The notes: generated from the sequence alone by a model not told the origin. Shown: positions 25,944 through 35,884, counted from the first letter of the stretch. The stretch: 64,000 nt of DNA from an uncultured Lachnospiraceae bacterium (GCA_910578715.1 CAJTRL010000002.1:81199-145198); one strand, 5' to 3'. Numbers and translations: made by a program.

Positions 25944-26531
25944 ATGAAAGCGATATCAGAACGAAAAAGTATCAGAAAATACAAGCCGGATAACGTAAAA
26001 AAAGAAGATATCATAACAATGATTCAGGCGGGCGCTCTTGCGCCTTCCGCCAAAAACAGACAGCCCTGGAAGTATATCGTATACGAAGGCGCGGAAAAGG
26101 ACGACCTTCTGGATGCGATGGAAAAAGGGTTGCTTAGAGAGCGGGACGGGGAAAAACTGCTGCCAGAGTCACAGGCCGGACTGCCTGACGCCTTTCATAC
26201 GCTGCAAATAATGCGGGAGGCTCCTGTGTTAATCATCATTGAAAATACAAACGGGCAGTCGCCCTACGCCGATATAGACGCCGATGGCAGAATCACGGAA
26301 ATATGTGATACATTGTCCATCGGGGCATCTGTACAGAATATCCTGCTTACCGCAGCGGAACTGGGGTATGGGACGCTCTGGATTGCCAATACCTGTTTTG
26401 CCTATCATGAGCTGGCTGATTTTATCGGCATAAAAGGCCAGCTCATCGGCGCAGTATCACTGGGCATTGCGGACGAACACCCAAATCCCAGACCGCGAAA
26501 GGATATTATGGAAATCTTGGAATTTCGATAG
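25944..26531 (+). CDS. Nitroreductase-family flavoprotein
   Basis: A 195-residue FMN-dependent nitroreductase-family protein. It has the N-terminal signature ERKSIRKYKPDNVKKEDI, AGALAPSAKNRQPWKYIVY (FMN phosphate and ring contacts), SIGASVQNILLTAAELGYGT and AVSLGIADEHPNPRPR. The ATG at 25944 matches the usual family start; the frame is open to 25863 but the extra residues are not family-like. The physiological substrate is unknown. It lies between glycan genes and converges with the GH43 gene 10 bases away. Confidence 0.88.
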   Translation: MKAISERKSIRKYKPDNVKKEDIITMIQAGALAPSAKNRQPWKYIVYEGAEKDDLLDAMEKGLLRERDGEKLLPESQAGLPDAFHTLQIMREAPVLIIIENTNGQSPYADIDADGRITEICDTLSIGASVQNILLTAAELGYGTLWIANTCFAYHELADFIGIKGQLIGAVSLGIADEHPNPRPRKDIMEILEFR

Positions 26532-26541
26532 TCTGTAAAGT

Positions 26542-28374
26542 TTATTCCTGGACGGCAAGCATTTCTCCCGTTGCAATTCCGTTTTCATTAAAGGCGTCTA
26601 TCCGTACAAAATATTGCGTGACGTCCGCCATGAGCGCGCGGATTTCCAGCGATGTCCGGTCAAATACCCGGTAACTGTGATATAGTTTTTCAGGTTTATG
26701 GCCCCACAATACTTCATAGCCGACGGCGTTTCCGCACCAGTCTATCTGCATGGACATAGCATCCGTGCGGCGCACACGGACTTCCGTAACCGGAGCGGGA
26801 GCGTTGCCGCAGCCTTTGCCGAATACCCGCAGACCGCTGATGCATGCCGCGGTATGATAGGGGGTATCGGTCACGGTCAGCCGGAGGTATCGGGCTCTGA
26901 CGCCTTCGGGCCGGACAATCAGGTCGTGGGGGAGGTCGGTATCGCAGTTCCTTTTATCTTCCAGTATCTGCCATGTGATGCCGTCAGCGCTTGTCTCTAA
27001 GAGCCAGCGGGTCGTAAAGTCGCGTTCCTCGATATAACGTCCCCGCCCCGGTTCTCCGACGGGCTGTGCGCCTTCCGGCAGACTTTCCACAATCCCCATA
27101 TCATCGGCAAAATTAATCTGTACCGCGTTGACGGCGCAGCATTCTCCCAGGTCCATCTGAAGCCAGGGATTTTTATCTTCCGCCGCGGCTTGCCACCAGG
27201 TCTGCACATTTTCGTCTACCGCATTTGCGGCGGGTTTTTCCTGACTGCTGGCGGTAACGGTCTTGTGATAGCTCAACAGCATCCATTCGGGCTCCTCCCA
27301 GGGGTCTTTTTTTTCTCCGGTAACGGCCTGGGGCCAGTCGCCGTAACGTTGATTGCAGAACAATTCACCGTCTTTATCAAAGCCGGAAGGCCAGATTCCC
27401 ACGCGGCGTTCAAATTCATGGCTGACGGAGATGCGCATCGTGCTGGTATGCCACCAGTTCCCGGCCATGTCTTCCATCGTGGAACCGTGTCCGGCGCCGG
27501 GGCAGAAGCCGCCGGGGGAGTAAGAAAAAGGATTGTTCGGGCATATGGTAAAGGGGCCGAGAGGGTTTTCACTTATATAAACGCCGTCGTTATAGATGTT
27601 GAACTGGGTGCCGGGGCTGGCGTACTGCAGATAGTATTTTCCGTCGTGTTTCGTCATCCATGCGCCTTCGATGTAGGGATTGTCGGAAAGAGCCGCCTTT
27701 AACAGCGGGCGGTACTGCTCCGGCGTCGCTTCGATGGCGGGCGTAATATCCGTGATTTCCTCAGGACTGCAGCCGAGATTCTTCGCCATCTGCGCCTTGA
27801 GGAGCGCGACAATGTGGCTTCCGTCCGGGTCATAGTGATGATTTTCCCCGGTGCGCTCATAGCCGTATTCCTTTTTGTGATTTTCAATGAGAACAACAGG
27901 CTCGCCGAGCCGTTCCATCGTGTCGGGGTTCAGTTCCACGCCCCATATAGGGGTCATGTTACTGCATCCCCAGTAAAAATACAGGCGGCCGTCGTCGTCG
28001 GAAAACAGATTAGGGTCCCAGAAATCGAAGGTGCCGGGAATCCGTTCAAAAATTCCGCTTTCCGGGTCTTTGGTCCGGTAAAAATCACAGGTCTGTCCGC
28101 GACGGCTGGCGCAGAAATACAGGTAATCTCCGACAACGCGCACATCCGGCGCATAATCGTAGACGGGAACATCTTTTAAGGGACAGAGCTTCCAGGAGGC
28201 CAGGTCGCCGCTCACGAGGAAGCCTCTTGTCATGCTGGGAAAAAGATAATATTTTCCCTTGAATAAAATCATGGACGGGTCCGCCGCCTCCCGGTTCAGG
28301 GAGAAGCCGTTTTCCTTCTGGTTGAACTGGTAGCGGTAGGAAAAGTTTATCGGGTTGCAAAAGTATTGTTTCAT
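26542..28374 (-). CDS. GH43-family hydrolase with discoidin-type C-terminal domain
   Basis: A 610-residue protein. Residues 25-370 form the five-bladed propeller of GH43: NREAADPSMILFKGKYYLF (catalytic base Asp in the first blade), DYAPDVRVVGDYLYFCASR (pKa-modulating Asp), NPYIEGAWMTKHDGKYYLQY (acid Glu) and GGFCPGAGHGSTM. Residues 385-520 resemble an F5/8 (discoidin) carbohydrate-binding domain (AVDENVQTWWQA, NPWLQMDLGECCAVNAVQIN, RARYLRLTVTDTPYHTAACI), followed by a fibronectin-like tail. There is no signal peptide, so it acts inside the cell, probably on xylo- or arabino-oligosaccharides. It follows GH1 in the same minus-strand operon, 26 bases downstream of it. Confidence 0.88.
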   Translation of the reverse strand: MKQYFCNPINFSYRYQFNQKENGFSLNREAADPSMILFKGKYYLFPSMTRGFLVSGDLASWKLCPLKDVPVYDYAPDVRVVGDYLYFCASRRGQTCDFYRTKDPESGIFERIPGTFDFWDPNLFSDDDGRLYFYWGCSNMTPIWGVELNPDTMERLGEPVVLIENHKKEYGYERTGENHHYDPDGSHIVALLKAQMAKNLGCSPEEITDITPAIEATPEQYRPLLKAALSDNPYIEGAWMTKHDGKYYLQYASPGTQFNIYNDGVYISENPLGPFTICPNNPFSYSPGGFCPGAGHGSTMEDMAGNWWHTSTMRISVSHEFERRVGIWPSGFDKDGELFCNQRYGDWPQAVTGEKKDPWEEPEWMLLSYHKTVTASSQEKPAANAVDENVQTWWQAAAEDKNPWLQMDLGECCAVNAVQINFADDMGIVESLPEGAQPVGEPGRGRYIEERDFTTRWLLETSADGITWQILEDKRNCDTDLPHDLIVRPEGVRARYLRLTVTDTPYHTAACISGLRVFGKGCGNAPAPVTEVRVRRTDAMSMQIDWCGNAVGYEVLWGHKPEKLYHSYRVFDRTSLEIRALMADVTQYFVRIDAFNENGIATGEMLAVQE

Positions 28375-28400
28375 ATGAGCAGTTCCTTTCGTATGCTAAT

Positions 28401-29684
28401 TCAGCGTTTACAATAATTCCCGAGAAAGTTCAGGCTCGGCTTCGGAAAACGCGTTTGACTTGTACGGTCAACAGCAATCAGGCCGAAGGTCATAGAGTAC
28501 CCTTTCTGCCATTCAAAATTATCCAGAAGGCTCCAGTAGAAATAGCCTTTCACGGGAAGCCCGTCTGCAATGCAGTTGTTTACGCCGGATAAAGCGGTTT
28601 CGATAAAAGCGGTGCGGCGTGTGTCGTCGGCCGTTGCGATGCCGTTTTCCGTTACAAGCAGTGCGCCTTTGAAATCTTCCGATACTTTGCGGATAACGTG
28701 TTCGAGGCCCTCCGGGTAAAATTCGTAATCCATCTGGGTCAGTTCCGCGCCTTCCGGTGTAGGAAGGGAGCCGGAAGCATCCATGCGGGTGCGGGTATAG
28801 TTCTGGACACCGAGAAAATCATCGTCCGCAATGGCTGGAAGGTAATGGGTAAATTCTTCCGCCCATTCTTTTGCGGCGTTTTCCTCGCCGCCGGGAAGCG
28901 CCTGGATATCGTGCAGGCTTAAAGAAAGTCCCACCTGAACATGCGGCGCAATTTCACGGATAACGGCGCGGGCCGCTTTATGGGCTTCCATAACGATTTC
29001 GTCTCCATGAGGCGTGCGGGGACTCGTGAAGCCTTCCGTTCTGGGTACGCCGAAGATTTCCATGCGCTCTTTTGCGGCGGCTTCCTGGTTCGCCATCATT
29101 TTTTCCAGATTCAGTCCCATCTGTACGGTACCGTCCGTCTGAGCGGACTGCATCCTTGCCATCATCTGTTTTTTGTATCGTTCGGCGATGGCGGCCACCT
29201 GAAGGCCCATGTTCGCCTCGTTGATGGTGCAGACATAATGCAGTTCCTTGCCGAGCCTTTCCATGACGAAGCGGACATAGCGGGCAAAATAAGCCGGAAT
29301 TTCGTCGGATTCCCATCCCCCTTTGGTAATCAGCCATTTGGGGCTGGAGAAATGAAGCAGCGTAACGACGGGTTCGATATGATGTTCACGGCAAGTATGT
29401 ATCATGTCGAGATAATGGGCGAGCTCCTTTTCCTCGAACCGTCCTTCCTCCGGCTCGATGCGCGCCCATTCCACGGAAAACCGGTAGGCGTTGAGCCCGG
29501 CATCCGCCATGAGACGGATATCCTCAGAATAGCGGTTGTAGTGGTCTACCGCGTCGCCGCTCGGTTCCAGAAATTCCGTATGCGTCATATGTTCCTGTGC
29601 CCAGTAGTCGCTGTGAATATTATTGCCTTCTACCTGATGTGCGGCGGTGGCCGCGCCGATGAAAAAATCTTGTGCAAAAGTCAT
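28401..29684 (-). CDS. Glycoside hydrolase family 1 beta-glycosidase
   Basis: A 427-residue GH1 enzyme, slightly shorter than the usual 440-480. Seen: FFIGAATAAHQVEGN, the acid/base Glu156 in CTINEANMG, and the nucleophile Glu346 in LLVTENGIATADD, followed by YFYWSLLDNFEWQKGYSMTF. The acid/base motif reads TINEAN rather than the more common TxNEP, as in some beta-glucosidase/beta-xylosidase relatives. It is cytosolic, with no signal peptide. AGAAGGAGG lies before the ATG. It is divergent from the GPH transporter gene, sharing a 237-base control region, and begins an operon with GH43. Confidence 0.92.
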   Translation of the reverse strand: MTFAQDFFIGAATAAHQVEGNNIHSDYWAQEHMTHTEFLEPSGDAVDHYNRYSEDIRLMADAGLNAYRFSVEWARIEPEEGRFEEKELAHYLDMIHTCREHHIEPVVTLLHFSSPKWLITKGGWESDEIPAYFARYVRFVMERLGKELHYVCTINEANMGLQVAAIAERYKKQMMARMQSAQTDGTVQMGLNLEKMMANQEAAAKERMEIFGVPRTEGFTSPRTPHGDEIVMEAHKAARAVIREIAPHVQVGLSLSLHDIQALPGGEENAAKEWAEEFTHYLPAIADDDFLGVQNYTRTRMDASGSLPTPEGAELTQMDYEFYPEGLEHVIRKVSEDFKGALLVTENGIATADDTRRTAFIETALSGVNNCIADGLPVKGYFYWSLLDNFEWQKGYSMTFGLIAVDRTSQTRFPKPSLNFLGNYCKR

Positions 29685-29732
29685 AAGAGAAACCTCCTTC
29701 TGTTCGGTTCTATTTCATAGTAGCATGATTAT

Positions 29733-29752
29733 TGCACAAAAAATATAGTGCA
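29733..29752. promoter_or_regulatory. Candidate operator inverted repeat between GH1 and GPH transporter
   Basis: TGCAC (29733-29737) and GTGCA (29748-29752) form a 5/5 inverted repeat with a 10-base AT-rich spacer in the shared divergent promoter region. It may bind the AraC regulator at 31476-32684. The half-sites are short. Confidence 0.35.
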
Positions 29753-29921
29753 GATGGGTAAAAAATATAGAATATGGATAAAAATTAGCGCACATTTAAA
29801 ACGGGAACTAATTATTGTACTTAAACGCGAATTTTTATCTTTAAAAGAAAAAGAAGCGGGGCCTATAATAAGGCAAAGAGAACGTGTTACAGATTTTTTT
29901 ATGAAGGAGGGAGAAGATAAG

Positions 29922-31409
29922 ATGTCAAAAAAACTTACGGCCAGTGAAATCGACGGCGTTGCATACCGCCGTGCAAAAACCTGGCAGATTATTCTGTATG
30001 CCTGTAACGGACTGGTGGGCATGAGCATTTATTCTCTGATTAACCTCGCAAGTTACAGCGCGAGCATCGGCTACGGCGTTACCACGATTGTTATCGGTTA
30101 TATTCTGACCTGTACCCGGATTCTGGATGGGGTGACAGACCCGATGTTAGCTTTTATTTACGACAGGGTGAATACCCGTTTTGGTAAATTACGTATTTTG
30201 CTGGTGTCCGGTTATCTCATCGAAGCAATCGCCCTGTTATGTATGTTCAGCCTGTTTTCAGGAAAAGGGTTCGGCTGGATAACTTTTACTTTTTTCTATA
30301 TTATCTATGTCATCGGCTATACGATTACGAACATGACGGCCCAGACGATTCCGGCCATCATGTCCAACGACCCGAAACAGCGTCCGGTCATCGGCGTCTG
30401 GACGACGGCATTCAATTATTTCGTGCCGATGATACTGATGATGGTGCTCAATATGGCGCTGCTGCCGATGTTCGGCGGAGAGTACAACCAGGGATTTCTG
30501 ACGGCGGCCTGCCTCGTCTGCCTCGCAGTGGCGGCTTTCGGTACGGTTCTTGTCTGCATCGGCGTATCGTCCTTTGATAAACCCGAATATTTTGAAGGGC
30601 TGGAGCAGAAGAAAGAAAAGCTGAAAGTAAAAGATATGCTGGAGGTGCTGGCGCATAACAAACCCTTGCAGTGCTATATCGTTTCCAATGCTTCCGACAA
30701 GCTGGCGCAGCAGACGGGAAGCCAGTCCGTCATTACAACGCTCCTGTTCGGAATCGTCATCGGCAATATGGGGATTTCTACGATGCTGACGGTTATCAGC
30801 ATGATTCCCTCGATTCTGTTTGCGGCGGTGGGCGCGAAATATGCCGGAAAACACGGAAGCCGGAAGGGCATCGTTACCTGGACCTGGATTAGTATGGTGA
30901 TTTCTATCGTTACGCTTTTGTTCTTTGTGGTTATCGAGCCGGGACAGATTGCCGTGATGATGAGTCCGGCCATGCTCCTGTATGTACTGCTGACGCTTTT
31001 GCAGAACGGTTCCAATATGTGCATTACGACATCGAATACCGCGTTTATGGCGGATACCATCGATTATGAGCTGGACCGCAGCGGGAAATATGTGCCCGCC
31101 GTCGTCACAGGTACATACAGTCTGATAGATAAAGTCATTACCGCTTTCAGCGCGACGGTGGCGGCCGGTGCGGCGGCGCTGCTCGGTTATACCGCGACAA
31201 TGCCGCAACCCGGTGAAGCGTGCACCAGTGCGATTTTCTGGGTGACGATGGCGGTTAAGTTTGGAATGCCGATTCTCGGATGGCTTTGTACGCTGGCGGC
31301 GATGCGCTTCTGTAAACTGGATAAAGATGAGATGATAAAGGTACAGAAGCGGATTGCCGAAAAGAAGGAAAAGGCACGCCATGAAGTGATTATGGAGCAT
31401 ATGAAGTAA
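29922..31409 (+). CDS. GPH-family glycoside:cation symporter
   Basis: A 495-residue membrane transporter of the glycoside-pentoside-hexuronide family (MelB/XynB type), importing glycosides with Na+ or H+. About 12 membrane helices are visible. The family motif TCTRILDGVTDPMLAFIYDR between helices 2 and 3 and the later loop DTIDYELDRSGKYVPAVVTG mark the group. The ATG at 29922 lies eight bases after AAGGAGGGAG; the frame is open 58 codons further upstream without support. It is divergent from the GH1-GH43 operon and probably brings in the oligosaccharides those enzymes cut. The AraC regulator follows, convergent. Confidence 0.92.
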   Translation: MSKKLTASEIDGVAYRRAKTWQIILYACNGLVGMSIYSLINLASYSASIGYGVTTIVIGYILTCTRILDGVTDPMLAFIYDRVNTRFGKLRILLVSGYLIEAIALLCMFSLFSGKGFGWITFTFFYIIYVIGYTITNMTAQTIPAIMSNDPKQRPVIGVWTTAFNYFVPMILMMVLNMALLPMFGGEYNQGFLTAACLVCLAVAAFGTVLVCIGVSSFDKPEYFEGLEQKKEKLKVKDMLEVLAHNKPLQCYIVSNASDKLAQQTGSQSVITTLLFGIVIGNMGISTMLTVISMIPSILFAAVGAKYAGKHGSRKGIVTWTWISMVISIVTLLFFVVIEPGQIAVMMSPAMLLYVLLTLLQNGSNMCITTSNTAFMADTIDYELDRSGKYVPAVVTGTYSLIDKVITAFSATVAAGAAALLGYTATMPQPGEACTSAIFWVTMAVKFGMPILGWLCTLAAMRFCKLDKDEMIKVQKRIAEKKEKARHEVIMEHMK

Positions 31410-31475
31410 CTAAGAAACCCGTGAAGTATATAGAACATATGAAACAATCCGGTTTCTGACAGAGAGGAGGCAGTA

Positions 31476-32684
31476 TCATCTGCCATTCTTTCTGTCCCGG
31501 AACTGTGTGGGCGTACAGCCTTCAATTTCGGAAAAAATACGGCTGAAATAGTTCCGGCTGCCGAAACAGAGCTGCTCGGAAATCTCCTGGATGGAGAGGA
31601 CTGTGCTTTGCAGCAGAACTCTTGCCCGGCCGATTTTGGCCTGCTGTACATAATCGTTGACGCTTAGACCTGTTTCTTCCTTGAATCGTCTGGTCAGATA
31701 ATATTCCGTATAGCCAACGAGCTTTGCCAGGTCTTTGGCCCGTATTTTCTCTTCGGGGTGCATTTCGATATAATCCCGGCACCTGGAGATAGGAACGGAC
31801 AGCTTCGGCTTCTGTTTTGCCCGGTGCACCCGGCGGATGAAATCGTCATACATCTGAAGGGGAATTGCACGGAGTTCATCATAGGTAAGGGCGTTTTCGG
31901 CGGACTGCATATAAGCGTCGCCGAGGGAATAGGCAGCTTCCGGCGGCATGCCGCCTTCGATGGCGGCGCGGCATACGATGGAGGTAAAGACAATAACAGA
32001 GGTTTTGGCCTGGCGCAGAGGGTCTTTTCCCTGTACCGGGACACCTTCACTGATTAACAGGGAATCGTTCAGGGCACTTTTGTAGTTCAAATTGCCGCTC
32101 CGCACCATATGGAGCAGCGCCTGTTCGCTCATCCAGACCCGGTGCCTGTCCCGCTTTGCGGCCGACGGAGCGGCATCGGCAAAGGACTGCTGAATCGCCA
32201 TATCGGCGGCGTCCAGTTTTTCTCCGGTGAGGCAGTAATGGAGCATCAGCAGATATCTGGTAAAAAGAATATGCTGGACGATGGGAACTTCTTCGTAAGC
32301 ACGGATGAGCCGGTGCTTCCAGGCGAGCGTCATTTCATCTTCCGCATAGTGTCTGAATCCGTTTTCGATATCCTGTCTGGAAACATTATGGGAAAAAACG
32401 GGGCCGATGACATACATTCTTTCCAACGCGCCGTCCCGGCACACAAAATCAACACCCCATAAAAGGCCGAAGGTCGTGCCGACAGCCTGAGGCTGTCCGC
32501 TTTTGCGGCCGATGGAAAGCGCCCGTTCTTTGCAGCCGAGAAAGGAAAAGGCTGCGCCGAACAGGGATTCATGAGGGCAGTTGGAAGAAAGCAGCTGTCC
32601 GTCGGCGTCATAGCGCCAGGTATAGATATTGCCGCCGCAGCAGAGCAGTTCCTGAAAAAGGGCCAGATTTTGTTCGATGTCCAT
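31476..32684 (-). CDS. AraC-family transcriptional regulator
   Basis: A 402-residue regulator. The long N-terminal region (about 290 residues, NLALFQELLCCGGNIYTWRY, SIGRKSGQPQAVGTTFGLLW) is a sensor domain that I do not assign to a family. The C-terminal HTH pair is RAKDLAKLVGYTEYYLTRRF and SIQEISEQLCFGSRNYFSRI. The start chosen is the ATG at 32684 (MDIEQN) with GGGAG ten bases upstream; an 11-residue longer form from 32717 is possible. It is divergent from the GH2 gene at 32750 across about 65 bases, so GH2, the isomerase and perhaps the transporter are its likely targets. Confidence 0.85.
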   Translation of the reverse strand: MDIEQNLALFQELLCCGGNIYTWRYDADGQLLSSNCPHESLFGAAFSFLGCKERALSIGRKSGQPQAVGTTFGLLWGVDFVCRDGALERMYVIGPVFSHNVSRQDIENGFRHYAEDEMTLAWKHRLIRAYEEVPIVQHILFTRYLLMLHYCLTGEKLDAADMAIQQSFADAAPSAAKRDRHRVWMSEQALLHMVRSGNLNYKSALNDSLLISEGVPVQGKDPLRQAKTSVIVFTSIVCRAAIEGGMPPEAAYSLGDAYMQSAENALTYDELRAIPLQMYDDFIRRVHRAKQKPKLSVPISRCRDYIEMHPEEKIRAKDLAKLVGYTEYYLTRRFKEETGLSVNDYVQQAKIGRARVLLQSTVLSIQEISEQLCFGSRNYFSRIFSEIEGCTPTQFRDRKNGR

Positions 32685-32749
32685 GATGGAAGTTCTCCCG
32701 TTCGTTTTTATATACAATATATCATATAAATAAATGGAAAGGAAACGTT

Positions 32750-34927
32750 ATGATGAGAAAAATTATTTCACTGAATCAGAACTGGAAATTTTATCAAAAT
32801 GACCAATACAGTCAAATAGATTTGCCCCATACCTGGAACGCGGTGGACGGACAGGACGGGGGCAACGATTATTTCCGCGGAAGCTGCCGATATGTCCGGG
32901 AGCTGGAAAGGCCGGATATGGAAGCGGGAAACAGGGTGTTCCTCGAAGTAAAAGGCGCGGCGATGTCGGCACAGGTATATTTGAACGACAAAAAGCTGAC
33001 GGAGCATCAGGGCGGTTATTCCGCATTCCGGGTGGAACTGACAGGGTATTTACAGGAGAAGAACGAACTTTGCATTACGGTCGATAATAGCGATAACGAT
33101 ACCGTTTATCCCCAGAAAGCGGATTTTACCTTTTATGGCGGACTGTACCGGGATGTGAATCTGATTGTCGTGCCAAAGGAGCATTTTGACTTATCCTATT
33201 GCGGCGCGCCGGGCATCAGGGTGACGCCTGTTGTGAATCTTGCAGAAAAATCGGCTGTGGTCACAGTGGAAACCTGGCAGACGGGAACGGGAGAGGTCAC
33301 GGTTACGGTGGATGGAAAGAGCAGGAGCGTGACGCCGGAAAACGGCCATGCCCGCGCGGTTTTTGAAATTGCCGACGTGCATTTGTGGGATGGGATAAAA
33401 GACCCTTATTTGTATACTGCGTCCGCTTCTCTTGCGAGCGGGGATGAGATATCCGCGCGTTTTGGATGCCGCGCCTATACAATCGATGCGCAGAAAGGCT
33501 TTCTGTTAAACGGGCGCAGTTATCCGCTGCGGGGCGTCAGCCGCCATCAGGACTGGAAAGGCGCCGGCAATGCGCTGACGATGGAACATCACAGAAAGGA
33601 TATGGAGATTGTCCGGGAACTTGGAGCGAATACGCTGCGCCTCGCCCATTACCAGCACGCACAGGAATTTTATGATTTATGCGATGAAAACGGCATTATC
33701 GTCTGGGCGGAAATTCCTTATATCACCATGCACATGAAAAATGGACGGGAAAATACACTGTCCCAGATGGAAGAGCTGATTGCCCAGTGCTATAACCATC
33801 CTTCCATCGCAGTCTGGGGGCTGAGCAATGAAATTACAGCGGCCAGCGCGGTAAACGAAGACCTTTTGGAGAACCACAAACTGTTACAGGAATTGTGCCG
33901 CCGGATGGATGCGACCCGTCCGACGACGATGGCCAATGTCTTCATGCTGGAAACAGAAAGCCCGATTCTGGATATCCCGGATGTGAACAGCTACAATCTG
34001 TATTTCGGATGGTATCTGGGAGAACTGGAACAGAATGACGAATTTTTCGACGACTACCATAGAAAGTACCCTGACCGGCCCATCGGTTTCAGCGAGTACG
34101 GCGCGGACGCCAATCCGCAGTACCAGAGCAGTCAGCCGGAAAAGGGAGACTATACGGAATCTTACCAGGCGCTTTATCACGAGCATATGCTGGAGATGAT
34201 AGAAAAACGCCCCTGGCTGTGGGCTGCTCATGTCTGGAATCTGTTCGATTTTGCGGCTGACGGACGGGACGAAGGCGGCAAACACGGAGAGAACCAGAAA
34301 GGACTCGTTACCTTTGACAGAAAAACGAAAAAAGATGCTTTTTATCTGTATAAAGCTGCATGGAACCCGGAGCCGATGGTGCATGTCTGCGGCGGACGAT
34401 ATGTGGAGCGGGCGGAAGAAGTGACGGAAATCAAAGTCTATTCCAATGCGGAAGAGGTGTCTCTGTATGTGGACGGGGAACTTTTCGAGAAGCAGAAAGC
34501 GCACCGGGTATTCCGTTTTTCCGTTCCCATTTCAGGAGAACATACAATAGAGGCGAAAGCCGCCGGGCAGAGCGATACCATCAAAATCCGCCGGGTGGAA
34601 CAGCCGAATCCGGCCTATGTATTTGTAAAGAAACAAGACGTCGTCAACTGGTTCGACCAGGACGAATTTGACCCGGAATGCTATTCCGTTTCCGATACGC
34701 TGGCGGACTTGCGGGCCAACCCGGAGGCGGGCGCAATCGTAAACCGGATGATGGAAAAAGGCGCGGCCTCCCGCGGCGATGTGGCGGAAGCGGTGAAGGA
34801 CAATCCGGGATTACAGCGGATGATGGGGCGGATGACACTCATCAGCCTTTTGAAACAGGCCGGGGATATCGACGAAGAAAGCATAAAACAGCTTAACCGC
34901 GTTCTGCAGAAAATCAGAAAGAACTGA
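32750..34927 (+). CDS. Glycoside hydrolase family 2 (beta-galactosidase/beta-glucuronidase class)
   Basis: A 725-residue GH2 enzyme, the short class without the large LacZ C-terminal domain. Seen: the N-terminal sugar-binding domain (ISLNQNWKFYQ, IDLPHTWN, GSCRYVRELE), the immunoglobulin-like domain, and a barrel with LRGVSRHQDWKGAGNAL, the acid/base Glu in VWGLSNEITAA (about residue 360) and the nucleophile Glu in IGFSEYGADANPQ (about residue 449). A distinctive helical C-terminus of about 90 residues (EAGAIVNRMMEKG, VKDNPGLQRMMGRM) follows and is unusual for GH2; it may aid oligomerisation. It is cytosolic. An isomerase gene follows after 35 bases. Confidence 0.92.
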   Translation: MMRKIISLNQNWKFYQNDQYSQIDLPHTWNAVDGQDGGNDYFRGSCRYVRELERPDMEAGNRVFLEVKGAAMSAQVYLNDKKLTEHQGGYSAFRVELTGYLQEKNELCITVDNSDNDTVYPQKADFTFYGGLYRDVNLIVVPKEHFDLSYCGAPGIRVTPVVNLAEKSAVVTVETWQTGTGEVTVTVDGKSRSVTPENGHARAVFEIADVHLWDGIKDPYLYTASASLASGDEISARFGCRAYTIDAQKGFLLNGRSYPLRGVSRHQDWKGAGNALTMEHHRKDMEIVRELGANTLRLAHYQHAQEFYDLCDENGIIVWAEIPYITMHMKNGRENTLSQMEELIAQCYNHPSIAVWGLSNEITAASAVNEDLLENHKLLQELCRRMDATRPTTMANVFMLETESPILDIPDVNSYNLYFGWYLGELEQNDEFFDDYHRKYPDRPIGFSEYGADANPQYQSSQPEKGDYTESYQALYHEHMLEMIEKRPWLWAAHVWNLFDFAADGRDEGGKHGENQKGLVTFDRKTKKDAFYLYKAAWNPEPMVHVCGGRYVERAEEVTEIKVYSNAEEVSLYVDGELFEKQKAHRVFRFSVPISGEHTIEAKAAGQSDTIKIRRVEQPNPAYVFVKKQDVVNWFDQDEFDPECYSVSDTLADLRANPEAGAIVNRMMEKGAASRGDVAEAVKDNPGLQRMMGRMTLISLLKQAGDIDEESIKQLNRVLQKIRKN

Positions 34928-34962
34928 GAGCGGCGGAGAGGAAAGAAAGGAATGGTTACGAA

Positions 34963-35811
34963 ATGCCAGTTAAAGCAGTACAGCAGTTTATGCTCGGAAC
35001 GGTAATGAATAAAGAGGCACAGGCGCGCGATACGATGGAAAAAATGAAGGCCGCGGGTTATGAGGGCATTGAATTATGCGGTTTTATGATTCATCCCAGC
35101 GGATTTCTTGTAAAGATGATGACGAAAGCGGCGGGGATGCCCGTCGGAAATGGCGGAAAACTGGACTGGCCCCGGCTGGTAAAAGAAAGCGGCCTGAAAG
35201 TCGTGTCCATTCATCAGGATTTAGGCAGTGTGGAACGCGGTCCAGAGACGGTGGCACAGGAAGCGGCGCAGTTTGGAACCGACAGGATTGTTATAACCGG
35301 TATGTACCGATTCGCATACGGAGAATTAGAAGAAGTCAAAATATTGGCCGAAAGACTGAACAAAGCGGGAGCGGCCCTTAAAGCGGAGGGAATCCGTTTA
35401 TTCTATCATAACCATAATTGTGAGTTCCTGAAAAATACTTCCGGCCGGAACGCCTATCAGATTCTGCTGGAAGAAACAGACCCGGAAATGGTGAATTTTG
35501 AATTTGACAGTTACTGGTGCGCGGAGTGCGGCGAAAATCCGTTGGCCGTTATGGATATGCTTGGCAGCCGGATGAAGCTGTGGCATATTAATGACCGGGG
35601 AACGCGCCAGACAGGGCCCTGTATGACTCCCATAGTCAAAAGCGACAGCATGGAACTGGGGACAGGGGCGATGCCTTTAGAACTGCTTTCCAATAAGGCC
35701 AAAGCGCTCGGCGTGGAAGCGGTCGTTCTGGAAAGCCACCGGAACTGGCTCGATAAGAGTCCGGTCAGAAGTTTTGAGAAGAGCGCGGAATTTTTGAAGG
35801 AACATCTTTAA
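34963..35811 (+). CDS. Sugar phosphate isomerase/epimerase-like TIM-barrel protein
   Basis: A 282-residue protein of the xylose-isomerase-like (AP endonuclease 2) TIM-barrel family. Seen: AAGYEGIELCGF, LKVVSIHQDLGSV, RLFYHNHNCEF (metal-binding HNH), MVNFEFDSYWCAECGENP (metal-binding Glu/Asp), MKLWHINDRG (His) and AVVLESHRNW (Glu). These are divalent metal and sugar contacts. Members isomerise or epimerise keto- and aldo-sugars, and some act in keto-glycoside metabolism. Position after GH2 suggests it works on the sugar released there. AAAGGAATGG lies before the ATG. Confidence 0.82.
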   Translation: MPVKAVQQFMLGTVMNKEAQARDTMEKMKAAGYEGIELCGFMIHPSGFLVKMMTKAAGMPVGNGGKLDWPRLVKESGLKVVSIHQDLGSVERGPETVAQEAAQFGTDRIVITGMYRFAYGELEEVKILAERLNKAGAALKAEGIRLFYHNHNCEFLKNTSGRNAYQILLEETDPEMVNFEFDSYWCAECGENPLAVMDMLGSRMKLWHINDRGTRQTGPCMTPIVKSDSMELGTGAMPLELLSNKAKALGVEAVVLESHRNWLDKSPVRSFEKSAEFLKEHL

Positions 35812-35822
35812 AATGGCGCCTT

Positions 35823-35851
35823 TTGACATCCGAATCTTATAATCTTTATAT
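35823..35851 (+). promoter_or_regulatory. Candidate promoter for rhamnosidase leader
   Basis: TTGACA (35823-35828) and TTATAT (35846-35851) are 17 bases apart. A TATAAT at 35838-35843 lies only 9 bases from TTGACA, so either it is unused or it pairs with another -35. Confidence 0.45.
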
Positions 35852-35884
35852 GCAGAAAGGGAGATTACTGTGAAAAATCAGCTT

